A stretch of DNA of 64,000 nucleotides from Blautia_A aquisgranensis (GCF_040096615.1 NZ_JBBMEJ010000001.1:1-64000), one strand, 5' to 3'; positions 50,831 to 60,821 are shown, counted from the stretch's first letter. A program made the numbers and translations. The notes: generated by a model not told the origin, from the sequence alone.

Positions 50831-51466
50831 TTACGCCTGTTTGATCATACAGTACTGCTTCAGATCAAAGCCTTTCTTCTGCACAATACCGTATAACTTA
50901 AATCCGAATTTTTCATACATGGATACATTCACCGGATTGTGAGTTTCCAGTGAGATCATCAGCTTATTCCGGTCTGCATAGTCAATGACCTCATCCATCA
51001 GCTTCTCGGCCAGTCCGTGATGCTGCATCTGCGGCACCACAGCCAGATAGATCACATGAAGTCTCTCTGCTGTGTGCAGCTGGGAAGTCCAACTGGAATT
51101 GAGATAGTCTTTTCCCTGAATGAATTTCCACAAGGTGGAAAGGCTTGGATCCTCCTTGATCAGATACCCATCGGTTTTCAGCAGTGCAAAAAAATCTACC
51201 ATCAGATTGTGCAGTGCTGCCTCGTGCTCCGTTCCGTCTGACACTACAAGAACACTGTTCAGCTCACTGCTGTCTGCATAGATCTCGCAGGTCTCAAAAA
51301 ACTCCGTAAGATCACAGGTGAAAAGCTCGGGCATCAGTCTCTCACGGGTATCCTTATCCGGGATCAGCGCATGATACAGAGGATCCTCCGCAAAGCATAC
51401 GGTCAGTATCCGGATCAGCTTCTCCAGGTCTTCTTCTTTCACTCGGTATAAATTATGGCTTTCCAT
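50831..51466 (-). CDS. GNAT family N-acetyltransferase
   Basis: A 211-residue acetyltransferase. The acetyl-CoA binding region reads YLAVVPQMQHHGLAEKLMDEV (residues about 140-160, with a Q/H-x-x-G-x-A variant of the usual loop). The C-terminal SLETHNPVNVSMYEKFGFKLYG is a classic GNAT strand-helix. The N-terminal 110 residues are longer than the minimal fold. The substrate is unknown. It starts 45 nt after the M28 peptidase stop with GGAGGAAAA upstream, so the two are probably cotranscribed. Confidence 0.87.
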   Translation of the reverse strand: MESHNLYRVKEEDLEKLIRILTVCFAEDPLYHALIPDKDTRERLMPELFTCDLTEFFETCEIYADSSELNSVLVVSDGTEHEAALHNLMVDFFALLKTDGYLIKEDPSLSTLWKFIQGKDYLNSSWTSQLHTAERLHVIYLAVVPQMQHHGLAEKLMDEVIDYADRNKLMISLETHNPVNVSMYEKFGFKLYGIVQKKGFDLKQYCMIKQA

Positions 51467-51511
51467 TTTTTCCTCCAGGCTCCCGGCGCACTCCGGGATG
51501 CTGTTATTTTT

Positions 51512-53551
51512 TTATTCTTCCTCGAACATCCGGATCGTCTCGCGGATCATATCGTTAAGCTTGTCTGCCGCACGGATCAGATATTCGATATCATCTATGT
51601 AGTAATTCTTCTGACGTTCCCAGGCTTCCTTCAGCTGTCTGCGCTCTGTCTCAAGGCTGTCCCCGGGCTGTTTTTCCCTGAGGCTTTTTACGATGTCATA
51701 CAGATTCTCGTGGTGTAGGATCCTGCCTTTTCCCCACATCAGACGCTCCGGTGACTGCTTCATGATATATTCTGTAAAATGATAAAAAACCTCTCGCTCG
51801 AACTGGAACGCATAACAGTTGTTATCTATGCTGTAAAAAGCCTCCAGAGCCGGTGCAATCTCACCTTTTTCAAGGAAGCTCATCGCCTCATCCAGTGCAT
51901 ACAAATTATTCTGCACTGCCTGCTGCGGAAAGATCACATTGTCCTCCCAGTCCAGGCGCACCAGGTAATCCTGGGATTTTTTGAATACGGCAAGAAGCTT
52001 CTTTGTGATGGCATCGGATTTTTTCCAGTTCTGGTCAGCAACCGGCTGGCTGTTCCACTGACGGATCTTTTCAAAAAGCTGTGCTGCTACTTTTTTTGCC
52101 TGCTCAGTCTTTGAAAGAAGGAGTGCTCCGTTGGCACCGGTACGCATACACAGCTTCATATCAAGGCTCTCAATGCTTCCTGCAAGCACACGGCCGAAAT
52201 CCAGGGGCGGCAGTGTAAGAGAATCAACCGCCATAAGAAGGCGCAGATAAAATTCATGATGAAATTTATAAACCGCTTCCTCATAAACATCCTGATTGTC
52301 ATACTGGGAATGATAATAGTTCTCCATAAACGGCCCGCCGCTGAAATCATTGACCATGGAGGGGATTCCGGAAATGGACATGGTAAAATCATCCGACCAT
52401 GTCTCAATAGGATAAAGTGTGGTCATTCCGTCCGGATAGATTCCCTCCGGCATTAAAACCGTATCCACAAATTTCTGGACAAAATCCGCATACTCATAGG
52501 TACAGCGCACAGCGTCCCTGGTACTGTGTGCATGTGCCGGAAGCTCAAAATTAAAGTCCGCGATCACATGCCCCGGCCAGTCTGGTCTTGCCTCAAACAC
52601 CTGCCGGTAAGCACCTGTGGACCAGTCATATTTCGTATCGGAAATTCCCCATTCCTCTGCTGCGAGGGCACATACTACAATGGTGTGATATGGCCGGTAG
52701 CCGCCACGGATCAGTGCCCGTGCGATCCCGATGATCATTGCCACTGCTGCATTGTCATCCTGAAAGCCCTCAAAATACGAGTCATAATGTGCACTTAAGA
52801 GGATCATGGAATCCGAACAGCTACCTGGAATCTTTCCTATAATATTATAAGTATACTGATCTTTCTTCACCTGCGTTTCCGCATCAAACTCCACCGTGAT
52901 CTCCGGCAGCGTTCTCCCGCCCTCCTGTTTCGCTTTCATGAGCTTTTGTATTTTGAGGAAATCTGCTCTTGACATGGAAAAAGCAGGAGCCTCTGGCGGA
53001 CCTGCAATATCCTGTGCATTCAATGCCGTATCATCGATCTGGGCATACCCTCTGCTCTGGACAGCGATCAGGGCTGCTGCACCTTTCAGATGTGCCTGGT
53101 ATACTGGATAATTGATCCACCACTCTTCCCGCTGATTGATCTCCACAAGCACCAGCTTGCCCTTCACATCTACGTTGCGGTACTCATCCGCAGTTCCTTT
53201 TCCCAGATAAACAAGCTCAAATTTCTCAAAGCCCTCCGTCTGAAAATCTGTCTGGTATGCTCCCAGCTGAATCTCCCTGATACTGCCGTCTGCGTCCGGA
53301 TAGCGCATGACCGCCTTATGGAATTCCCAGGCATCTACTGTGATGCGGTCTTTTTCCACCTGGGTAAGGCCGGCTTTCTTCATTTCCTCACAGAGCATAT
53401 CTCCGGTCTTTCTCTCTGCCAGAGAGCCTGCTGTACGGTAACCCAGGACCGGATTGGTCTTCTCCTGTTCCATCCGCCTGGCCAGATCATAGGACTCTTC
53501 AACGTCTAGGCATGAAACACATTTCTCCACGATGTTCAAATCTTCCGTCAC
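51512..53551 (-). CDS. M28 family metallopeptidase
   Basis: A 679-residue peptidase without a signal peptide. A PA-like insert covers about residues 110-200, and the M28 zinc-binding core follows. SAHYDSYFEGFQDDNAA supplies a His and a bridging Asp, CALAAEEWG the catalytic Glu pair, ADFNFE another ligand, and YYHSQYD the last His. A helical C-terminal part of about 220 residues is of unknown role. It is an aminopeptidase or carboxypeptidase acting inside the cell; similar proteins resemble transferrin-receptor-like/glutamate carboxypeptidase folds. It has its own promoter. Confidence 0.88.
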   Translation of the reverse strand: MTEDLNIVEKCVSCLDVEESYDLARRMEQEKTNPVLGYRTAGSLAERKTGDMLCEEMKKAGLTQVEKDRITVDAWEFHKAVMRYPDADGSIREIQLGAYQTDFQTEGFEKFELVYLGKGTADEYRNVDVKGKLVLVEINQREEWWINYPVYQAHLKGAAALIAVQSRGYAQIDDTALNAQDIAGPPEAPAFSMSRADFLKIQKLMKAKQEGGRTLPEITVEFDAETQVKKDQYTYNIIGKIPGSCSDSMILLSAHYDSYFEGFQDDNAAVAMIIGIARALIRGGYRPYHTIVVCALAAEEWGISDTKYDWSTGAYRQVFEARPDWPGHVIADFNFELPAHAHSTRDAVRCTYEYADFVQKFVDTVLMPEGIYPDGMTTLYPIETWSDDFTMSISGIPSMVNDFSGGPFMENYYHSQYDNQDVYEEAVYKFHHEFYLRLLMAVDSLTLPPLDFGRVLAGSIESLDMKLCMRTGANGALLLSKTEQAKKVAAQLFEKIRQWNSQPVADQNWKKSDAITKKLLAVFKKSQDYLVRLDWEDNVIFPQQAVQNNLYALDEAMSFLEKGEIAPALEAFYSIDNNCYAFQFEREVFYHFTEYIMKQSPERLMWGKGRILHHENLYDIVKSLREKQPGDSLETERRQLKEAWERQKNYYIDDIEYLIRAADKLNDMIRETIRMFEEE

Positions 53552-53580
53552 CCTTTCTCTGCTCGTTTCATTTATTATGA

Positions 53581-53609
53581 ATTATACCTTATCATAGTCG
53601 AGATTTCCA
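53581..53609 (-). promoter_or_regulatory. Promoter of the M28 peptidase gene
   Basis: Consensus -10 TATAAT (53581-53586), 17-nt spacer and a weaker -35 TGGAAA (53604-53609) on the minus strand. Confidence 0.45.
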
Positions 53610-53625
53610 GACAAAATAATAAATC

Positions 53626-53669
53626 AGCGCAATCTGTTCCGGTGTCTGACACCTGTAACAAATTGCGCT
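53626..53669 (-). terminator. Hairpin after the exporter pseudogenes
   Basis: Arms AGCGCAAT (53626-53633) and ATTGCGCT (53662-53669) with an inner CACC/GGTG pairing. Leftward it is followed by an A/T-rich stretch without a clean T-run. Confidence 0.5.
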
Positions 53670-53696
53670 ATCTCTCATGCTGATTATTCTATATGT

Positions 53697-54566
53697 TTAA
53701 CCGGAATACCGTAATGCTTCGATCGGTTTCTTGGATGCTGCCTTATTTGCCGGGTAGAGTCCGAAAATGACACCGATCAGTGCGGAGAATCCTACAGAAA
53801 CCCACACCACCTTCATATCCATGGCAAAGCTCATGGAATCTTTCATGACGATTCCTGCCACCTTAAGGATCACCCAGGCCAGACCAATCCCCGCCACGCA
53901 GCCCATCAGGCTTACCAGAAGTGCTTCCATAAGAAACTGCAGCATAATGGTTCCCCACTTCGCGCCGATAGCCTTTCGGATTCCGATCTCTCTCGTTCGC
54001 TCCGTAACCGAAACCAGCATGATATTCATGATCCCGATTCCTCCTACCAAAAGAGAGATTGCCGCAATCCCGCCGATCATCAGTGACATGGTATTCGTCA
54101 CATTGGACATAGCCTCCATGATCTCCGACTGATCCACAACGGAAAAAGCATCCTCATCCTGTCCAAAACGTTCCAGAAGAAGCTCTGTCAGTGCATTCTT
54201 CGCCGGCTCCAAGCTCTTCTCATCTGTGGCATCTGCCCGTCCCAGAAGCTCTGTAGCCGTATCTTTCGTGATCACCACAACATAGGAATTGTTATCTGTA
54301 TCTGTTTTTTTCAGGAAACGTCCACTGTACAGCTCCAGTCCCTGAATATCCATATAGCCTCCCGTAGTTCCTATCAGTGTTATGGTGCCGCTGGAATTAC
54401 TTGTTTTTGCAGTAACGCTGGTCCAGGAAACAGGCGCTACCTCGTCCACCTCATCTGGCACTGAAAAATCCGACAGCTCATTCAGACGAAGCGGATTTTC
54501 CTTATCATCCGAGATCGTCACAGTAAGGTAGCTGGAGCCCATCCGTGATCTCAACCGTTGTTCCAT
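53697..54566 (-). pseudogene. N-terminally deleted MacB/FtsX-type ABC exporter permease
   Basis: The remaining open frame of up to 289 residues holds a periplasmic domain (MGSSYLTVTISDDKEN onward) and the three C-terminal membrane helices. The FtsX block GGIGIMNIMLVSVTERTREIGIRKAIGA is intact. The N-terminal membrane helix and the start of the periplasmic domain are missing. The homologous part begins exactly where the preceding membrane fusion protein gene ends (about 54536-54545), so a deletion has fused the two. The first eight codons of the frame are out-of-frame adaptor-gene sequence. A functional permease is not expected. Confidence 0.75.
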
Positions 54567-56635
54567 CCGAAAGTCCCTGTCTTTACTTCTGTCTCACCGG
54601 AAAGATTTCCCTCTTCATCCGTACTGGTATAGACGAAAACCCGGTCCCCTTTTTCCTGCAGTGCGTTTACAGGAATGGTGATCACATTTTCACGGTTCTC
54701 GATCGTGACCGTCGCAGAAGCATTCATGCCCTGCTTCATCTGCTCATCTTTCGGAACAGAAACTGATACTGTGTATTTCGCAACACCGCCACTTACCGAT
54801 GCTGTATTTCCGATTTCAGTTACCTCGCCGATAAATTCCTTATCCTCAATAGCATCGAATGTGATCGCTGCCTCCTGCCCGATTTCCACGGAATTGATAT
54901 CCAGTTCGTCCACACTTACATTCAAGGTCATGGTATCATCCGGGGAAATGGTAAAAAGCGCAACGTCTGTACTGTACTCAGAGGTTGAGAGAACTGTGGC
55001 CTCCGTGCTTTCTGCGGATGAAGAATCTGAGGAATTCTGTGAGTCCTTTGTCTCGGTCGCAGATGTACCGGAAGCAATATTTCCTGTTGTGTTCCCTGTT
55101 ATATTTCCGGCGGAAGAAGTATTTCCGGTCATATTGCCGGAGCCTGTCTGAGTACCGGTTCCATTGTCGCTGCTTCCGGTGTTATCCGTTCCATCTGTTC
55201 CGTTTTTGTCTATACCACCCGTATTGATTCCGTCTGTCAGTGCATCATCCTCTTCGGCGTTGTTATTTCATTTCCCGGATTCCAGGACACCGTACCGGTG
55301 TATGTTCCATCCGTCACATTTACAACAATCACTGGCGTACCGCCTGTTGCCGGTGCAGCAACAACCAGATTCGCAGCTGTACACTCCCCTTCCGTAGTTA
55401 TGGCAAACTGCAAGATCACCGAAGAATCCTCTGGCGTTTCCCCCTGTATATTGTCTTCTGTATTCTCTTCTGTATTGTCTTCCTCATCGACAGAAAAATC
55501 CTCTGTTTCTGCTGTAACTGCCAATGACGCTGCCTCATCTGTTCTTTCTGAATCGCATTTTTTGTATTGTTTTCAGCACTACTCTCCGCACTTTTCGATA
55601 CAGCTTTATTATCAGAGGCAAATATATCTTTCACTGTAGTATACGACATCTGTGAAACCGTTTTCCCACCGGATGTACTTGTACTGCCCGATGCAGTACT
55701 TCCTGTGCTGCTTCCCGTCGAACCGGAATCTGACGTACCGCTTCCCGCAGACGCATTCACACTCTGCGCAGTTCCGGCAATTTCCGCCCTGATCTCCGGG
55801 TCCGTTTTCAGCTGAATCAGCTTTTTCAAAGTCACAGTTCTGGCCTCCCGCTTTGCCAGAAGTTCCTGATACTCCGTCTCATTGGCGTTTCCCTCAAGCG
55901 TAAGGATGGTCGTATCCTCCGACACACTGGTATTCTCGGATACATTCACAACAGAAACCGTACCAGAGGTTCCTGTGATCTCAAGCGGTTGATGAATCGT
56001 TAGCTCTCCGCTTCCCAGCTCATTTCCACTGCTGTCTGTCACTGCAACCATGTCCCCATATGTAGTTCCATCATCCGTAACCGTAACCACACAATCATCA
56101 CCACTGACAGAATCTACAGTTCCACTGACTTCTGTCCCTGAAGAAAGCACAACCGTCACAGTATCACCGGCAGACACACCGGACACATCCGCAAGCGAAA
56201 CTGCCATTTTTCCATCCAGGGATAAAACCATCAGGGCACCGTCACTGACCATCACATCTGCAATATCTGATCCGGCAGACACGTTGATCTTCTTCACTCT
56301 TCCATCTGATCCATTGCCTCTAGGATCGAACTCGCATCCACGACAGCAAGTACATCCCCTTCTTTCACCTCATCACCGCTTGCCACCTGCACCTCGCTGA
56401 TCTCAAGGCCAGACGGAACATTCAGATCAACCGCATCCGCGAGCTCCAGGTTACCGGTTTCAACAATTGTTTTTGAAAGGTTTCCCTTTTTTGCCTCCGC
56501 TGACTGCATAGGTGTCGTCTCCTGCACTGCAGGCCGCGTGTTTCTCAGTTTAAAATACCCTAATGTTCCTGCTCCCGCTACACAGACACAGGTTACCGGT
56601 ATGATAATCATAAGCTTTTTTCGTCGTCCCTTCAT
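54551..56635 (-). pseudogene. Broken membrane fusion (adaptor) protein of a MacA-type exporter
   Basis: One adaptor gene is spread over at least four frames. The N-terminal piece (56635-56294) has a membrane helix and lipoyl half GLEISEVQVASGDEVKEGD. The next (56297-55416) begins at VKKINVSAGSD, the other lipoyl half, and lacks the usual coiled-coil hairpin between them. A third piece covers 55524-55237, and a C-terminal piece (55132-54551) has the beta-barrel region (VALFTISPDDTMTLNV) and stops after one extra T. Ser/Thr/Gly-rich inserts are frequent. The frameshifts near 56296, 55550, 55255 and 54570 argue for decay. Confidence 0.75.
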
Positions 56636-56910
56636 TCCTCTGACCTCCAGATATGTAATGAACTAAAAAATGTGTAAACTTTTTGTGCGATCTGTGAAAT
56701 CCAGGTGAAAAAACTTTGTTTTATGCAGCTTTACTTTGTACAATTTTCTGTCTGTTTCGAATTCTGTTTGTATATTTTTACTATTATTTTAAATATTTTC
56801 TATAATTTTCTGGTATTTTTGTTCTGAATATGTTATAAAAGAAGTATAAGAATATAAGAACCGGAAAAGCAGAATTTCATTTCCGGTCTGAGATAAAAGG
56901 GGGTTTTATT
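56636..56910. other. AT-rich spacer with leader hairpin
   Basis: A non-coding 275-nt gap between the divergent exporter pseudogenes and the cytidylate kinase-like gene. It is strongly A/T-rich up to 56850. A stem ACCGGAAA/TTTCCGGT (about 56861-56888) lies just before the RBS of the kinase gene and could affect its translation. A TATAAA-type -10 near 56834 is possible, but no good -35 was found. Confidence 0.4.
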
Positions 56911-57498
56911 ATGGCAAAGCGTATCATCACTATCAATCGTATGTTCGGAAGCAACGGACGTCTGATCGGCAAGACACTGGCAGAAAAGTTGGATATGGGT
57001 TTTTATGACAAAGAGCTGATCGACATGGCAGCCAAGAAGAATAATCTGCCTTTTGATACCCTGGCAAAGGTCGATGAAAAAAAAGCCAGCCAGTGGATGT
57101 TCCCTGTTGACAGTGAACTCCAGTTTACGGACAACTTCTCCTTCATTCCCATGAATGATGTGCTTTATGATCTGCAGAGAAAAATCATACTTTCTCTCCC
57201 GCAGAAAGAGGATTGCGTGATCGTCGGGCGGTGCGCTACGAATATTCTGAAGGATAAATCCCTGAAACTTTTTATTCATGCACCCTTTGAAGAGAGAGTA
57301 CAGAATGTTATCCGCCGAACCGGCCGCGAGGAAGCCAGCGCACGGAAACTGGTAAAGAAGATGGATAAAGAACGCAGGGCTTATTATGAGTATTTTACAG
57401 ATTCTAAATGGATGGATATGACACAGTATGATCTGTGTATTGATAGTAGCCGGTTTTCTATGGAACAGATTGTAGAAATTGTGAAAGATAGTCTTTAG
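56911..57498 (+). CDS. Cytidylate kinase-like family protein
   Basis: A 195-residue P-loop kinase-like protein. The N-terminus IITINRMFGSNGRLIGKTLAEKL is the modified loop of the cytidylate kinase-like family (no classical GxxGxGKS). FYDKELIDMAA, VIVGRCATNIL, KLFIHAPFEERVQNVIRR and DKERRAYYEYFT follow. The family is widespread in Clostridia and the true substrate is unknown; the canonical cmk is a different protein. The GGGGG before the ATG is the likely RBS. The gene stands alone. Confidence 0.87.
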   Translation: MAKRIITINRMFGSNGRLIGKTLAEKLDMGFYDKELIDMAAKKNNLPFDTLAKVDEKKASQWMFPVDSELQFTDNFSFIPMNDVLYDLQRKIILSLPQKEDCVIVGRCATNILKDKSLKLFIHAPFEERVQNVIRRTGREEASARKLVKKMDKERRAYYEYFTDSKWMDMTQYDLCIDSSRFSMEQIVEIVKDSL

Positions 57499-57789
57499 AT
57501 TTTTCTTCCTTTCCCAGAGTGGGTGGCTTTGACAAAGACGGGGAAATATATGCGGGGAGGGGAGGCACTCATAGTTGCGAAAGGCCGTTCCCCCTCCCCA
57601 AACCCCTCCCCTCTGGTCACGCCGCTGCTCTACACTTTGATTGTGTTTATTTTCTGACAAGGCGATGTATTCTACGGGGCTGGCAGGCGCTGCGCTGTGC
57701 CGAGATTGTTGCAGTAGTTAAAAGGATTCCCGTCCAGATTCGACTCTTTTCCGGTGGCACGCAGCGCGTCCGCGACGCCACTCCACCAT
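57499..57789. other. GC-rich convergent spacer with G-quadruplex motif
   Basis: A 291-nt non-coding gap between two converging genes. A G-rich block on the plus strand (57553-57564) can pair with a C-rich block around 57590-57611. On the minus strand 57590-57611 has four G-runs (4, 4, 4 and 5) with loops of 1, 3 and 1 nt, a strong G-quadruplex pattern. The right end contains copy 2 of a 23-bp dispersed repeat. No gene could be supported. Confidence 0.6.
57765..57787 (-). repeat. 23-bp dispersed repeat, copy 2
   Basis: Reverse complement of the element at 16315-16337, differing at one base. It lies 3 nt downstream of the DUF362 gene stop, in non-coding DNA. Confidence 0.6.
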
Positions 57790-58893
57790 TCACGGCGTCC
57801 GTTCGTCTAACACATACCCTTTCAAAAACTCATAAATATCATTCTCCAACGGCGGACATCCCGCCACATAATGTCTGAACTTACACGTACAGTTCCCCAC
57901 GCCCAGCTCACCCGTCTGGCCACGGTATCCCTGCCCGATACAGATCTTCTCATGAAGCTTCTCAAAAAGCCCCTCATCCTTCAGCATCTCCAGTGCCGGG
58001 ATCAGATATCCGTAGCAGGCACTGCAGGACTCTACCTCTTCCACGGCATCCGCAAGCTCCACAACCTTCCTGGATTTCGGAAGCACTCTGTCCGCCTCAG
58101 CCGCACAGAACCGTATCTCCGCCTTCGTGATATCCGAACATCCAACACCAAGCTCGCCAGCCAGCTTCACATAAGGCACATCCTCAACCTCGTAGTGCAT
58201 CATCTGACACACATAAGCATCTACAAGAACAGGATCACAGACAGCCAGTACACGGTTCATTACAACCGGATTACCACCGTCCTCAAAATCCAGATCCCCG
58301 CAGATATTATCCACCACAATAAAATCCTGTCGGATTCCCATATTCAGATGCGCGATCGGCTTATGAAGCCCCAGTGAATGAAAACGCCTCTTCTCCCTAT
58401 TCGGGATCAGACCCTTCATATTCTTAAGCGCACACGTGATCTTCGTCTGACAGTGGCCCTTCAGAACCGGCACATTGATCAGAAAATCGATCTCCCTCAC
58501 ACGCTCACAGATATTCAGCTCCATGCCACCGCAATCCACTGGAACCCCTTTATCCTTCTGCATATCCCAGAAAGGCACCTGATACTCTTTCGAAAGACGA
58601 TCATAACCACATACCTCAACCGCCTCATTCGTCTTATCTCCCACCCAGGAGCCCTCCATCATCACAATATCCGAAAAACCACGTTCCTTAAGATATTCAA
58701 TAATACCGGCAACCACCTCTGGATGGGTCGTTGCCCCCCAGGAAGCCTCTGATGGAGAAACCAGGTTCGGTTTGATTCCGATCTTCTTTGTTCTGTCCAT
58801 AATATGGGACTGAAGATCCGCTTCTTCCAGAATCTCCTTCGTTATTTTTTTATAATCCGTACCAGCGGTAATCAGAATCTGATTCTTTTTCAT
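57790..58893 (-). CDS. DUF362 domain-containing protein
   Basis: A 367-residue protein. Residues 35-240 form the DUF362 domain (IGIKPNLVSPSEASWGATTHPEV, VPVLKGHCQTKITCALKNMKG). A Cys-rich C-terminal part has CSACYGYLIPA and GNCTCKFRHYVAGCPP, suggesting a metal or Fe-S site although no complete ferredoxin motif is seen. The function is unknown. It is the last gene of an operon with a GntR regulator and a two-gene ABC transporter, 3 nt after the permease stop. Confidence 0.87.
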   Translation of the reverse strand: MKKNQILITAGTDYKKITKEILEEADLQSHIMDRTKKIGIKPNLVSPSEASWGATTHPEVVAGIIEYLKERGFSDIVMMEGSWVGDKTNEAVEVCGYDRLSKEYQVPFWDMQKDKGVPVDCGGMELNICERVREIDFLINVPVLKGHCQTKITCALKNMKGLIPNREKRRFHSLGLHKPIAHLNMGIRQDFIVVDNICGDLDFEDGGNPVVMNRVLAVCDPVLVDAYVCQMMHYEVEDVPYVKLAGELGVGCSDITKAEIRFCAAEADRVLPKSRKVVELADAVEEVESCSACYGYLIPALEMLKDEGLFEKLHEKICIGQGYRGQTGELGVGNCTCKFRHYVAGCPPLENDIYEFLKGYVLDERTP

Positions 58894-58896
58894 TGT

Positions 58897-59550
58897 CTAA
58901 AATTCCTTTCTCTCCAGGATGCAGATGCTGATTCCACAGGAAATACACGTAACAGCGCCAAGCAGAACAAGACATATCAAAAACAGCACCGGAATACCAG
59001 AAGACCGGATATCCACCAGCAGCTGATCCATATCTATCCCTGCCTCTTCTGCCACCCTGGAGACCAGATAAACAGCTCCGAAAATTCCCATAAACACAGC
59101 AGCCATAACGATTCTACCATTATCCGTGCCAAACTTCAATTGTATCGGCACAAGAACGACCAGCATCACAACCACTATCAGGAGTCCGATCCCACAGTTC
59201 ATCAGCAGCTCCTCCGGTTCCAGGCTGATTCCTCTGAATATATCTGCCACAAGCCATGCAAGAATCCCAAATGCCAGAAACAGAATACTTACTCCATATC
59301 CAAAAATATATTTCTCCACAACATAAAGTCGCCTTGTAGACGGCAGCGTCATAAGATACCCCATTCCCTGATCCGCTTCATCATAGGATATCGTAGACAT
59401 TGACACAAAGCCACCCATCATGCCAAGATAGCTGACAACAAAAGATTCATTCTTAGCACAGATCATAAAAACCGTCATGACCAGAATGATCACAGGCATT
59501 GACCTGTTCTGTGTCATAAGCTCCATATCTTTCTGTAAAAAACCTCTCAT
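58897..59550 (-). CDS. ABC-2 type transporter permease
   Basis: A 217-residue membrane protein with six hydrophobic segments of the ABC2_membrane_5-like class. The TM2 region reads GFVSMSTISYDEADQGMGYLMTLPSTRRLYVVEKYI, a signature of this class, with the coupling helix between TM2 and TM3. It forms an exporter with the ATPase encoded upstream (4-nt overlap). Control is by the adjacent GntR/YtrA regulator, a pattern known for bacitracin or antimicrobial-responsive exporters. Confidence 0.88.
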   Translation of the reverse strand: MRGFLQKDMELMTQNRSMPVIILVMTVFMICAKNESFVVSYLGMMGGFVSMSTISYDEADQGMGYLMTLPSTRRLYVVEKYIFGYGVSILFLAFGILAWLVADIFRGISLEPEELLMNCGIGLLIVVVMLVVLVPIQLKFGTDNGRIVMAAVFMGIFGAVYLVSRVAEEAGIDMDQLLVDIRSSGIPVLFLICLVLLGAVTCISCGISICILERKEF

Positions 59551-60398
59551 AAGTCTTCTCCTTTCGAGATCATGGAAACGATCTCATCCACCGAACCCTT
59601 TTCCACCACAAGCTCTGGATAATTTTCCACATAAAACTGCTTCTCATTTGTCAGACAGCTGTAACCCCAGGCTTCCTTTACTGTCCGAAGAATATAGCTC
59701 TTATCCAGCTTCCCGAAGCTGTCTGGATTCATTTTCAGCAGACCATAGCTATCAAGGATCACATCCATATCTTCATGAAGAAGAATTTTTCCCTCATGGA
59801 TCAGATAAACATCATCGCAAAGCCCCTCCAGATCTGATGAAATATGCGAGCTTATGAGAATTCCTCTACCCTCCTGCTCCATATATTCCCTGAGAAGATC
59901 CAGTATCTGTTCCCTGGCAACCACATCCAGTCCTGCCGTCGGTTCATCCAGGATCAACATCCTTGCCCCATAACTCAGCGCAAGAAGAACCTTCAGTTTC
60001 GCCCGTGTTCCTGTGGAGAATTCTTTTATTTTTTTATCCAGAGGAACAGCTGTTTTATGACATTCAGCTATAAACCTTTCCCTTTCAAAGCCAGGATACA
60101 TTTTTTCCATAATATGTATGACCTGTTTCACAGTCAGATAGCCGCTGAATGTACTGTCCGAAAGTGCAACACCGATCTGACCTTTCTGCTGTACATTAAG
60201 TGGGACTCCGTTCTGTCCCATAACGCGGACTGTACCTCCATCTATATGGATCAGCCCGAGAAGTGCTTTAAATGCTGTGCTCTTCCCTGCCCCATTCTTC
60301 CCGATCAGTCCTGTAACTCTGCCTTCCTCAAGGCACATGGTACAGTTCATGAAAAAATCCCCATACTGTTTCCTTACCTCTGTAAGCTCTGCTAACAT
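59547..60398 (-). CDS. ABC transporter ATP-binding protein
   Basis: A 283-residue ATPase with Walker A GKNGAGKST near residue 35, Q-loop VALSD, signature FSTGTRAKLKVLLALSY, Walker B ARMLILDEPTAGLD and H-loop ISSHISSDLE. The C-terminal 80 residues are the extra regulatory part typical of YtrB/EcsA-type exporters. The start at 60398 has GGAGG 8 nt upstream. The signature has Thr for the second Ser (STGT), still usual. It pairs with the ABC-2 permease that follows. Confidence 0.92.
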   Translation of the reverse strand: MLAELTEVRKQYGDFFMNCTMCLEEGRVTGLIGKNGAGKSTAFKALLGLIHIDGGTVRVMGQNGVPLNVQQKGQIGVALSDSTFSGYLTVKQVIHIMEKMYPGFERERFIAECHKTAVPLDKKIKEFSTGTRAKLKVLLALSYGARMLILDEPTAGLDVVAREQILDLLREYMEQEGRGILISSHISSDLEGLCDDVYLIHEGKILLHEDMDVILDSYGLLKMNPDSFGKLDKSYILRTVKEAWGYSCLTNEKQFYVENYPELVVEKGSVDEIVSMISKGEDL

Positions 60399-60443
60399 AC
60401 CCGATACCTCCATTTTCCTTCTCAGATCATCCCATGGCACAGA

Positions 60444-60821
60444 TCACTCTAGGTCGCTGATGATACACGTAAACATCTCCCGGATCTCCTTGCAGGTAAG
60501 CCCTGCGGATATTCCCCGGCGAATCGCCTTCTCCAGATCTGCCTCCACTTCCTTCTGTCGCTCTTCCATGATGAGATTTCTGTTGGTCTCCGCCACAAAG
60601 CTTCCTTTTCCGTGGACTGTGACGATCAGACCCTCCTCATCCAGAAGATCATACGCTTTTTTCACAGTAAGGGCACTGATCTTCAGCTCTCTTGACAGTG
60701 CCCGTACAGAAGGAAGCAGTTCATTTTCTTTAAGGGAACCTTCTATGATCTGTCCCCGGATCTGCCGGACGATCTGTTCATAGATAGGTTCCATTGATGT
60801 GTGATTAATGATAATATTCAT
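60444..60821 (-). CDS. GntR family transcriptional regulator (YtrA subfamily)
   Basis: A 125-residue regulator. The winged helix in residues 10-75 shows PIYEQIVRQIRGQIIEGSLKE, LPSVRALSRELKISALTVKKAY and GKGSFV. A short C-terminal helical part replaces the ligand domain, as in YtrA. It is expected to repress its own operon and to be released under cell-envelope stress. The gene leads the operon with the ABC transporter and DUF362. A consensus promoter overlapped by palindromic repeats lies immediately upstream. Confidence 0.92.
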   Translation of the reverse strand: MNIIINHTSMEPIYEQIVRQIRGQIIEGSLKENELLPSVRALSRELKISALTVKKAYDLLDEEGLIVTVHGKGSFVAETNRNLIMEERQKEVEADLEKAIRRGISAGLTCKEIREMFTCIISDLE

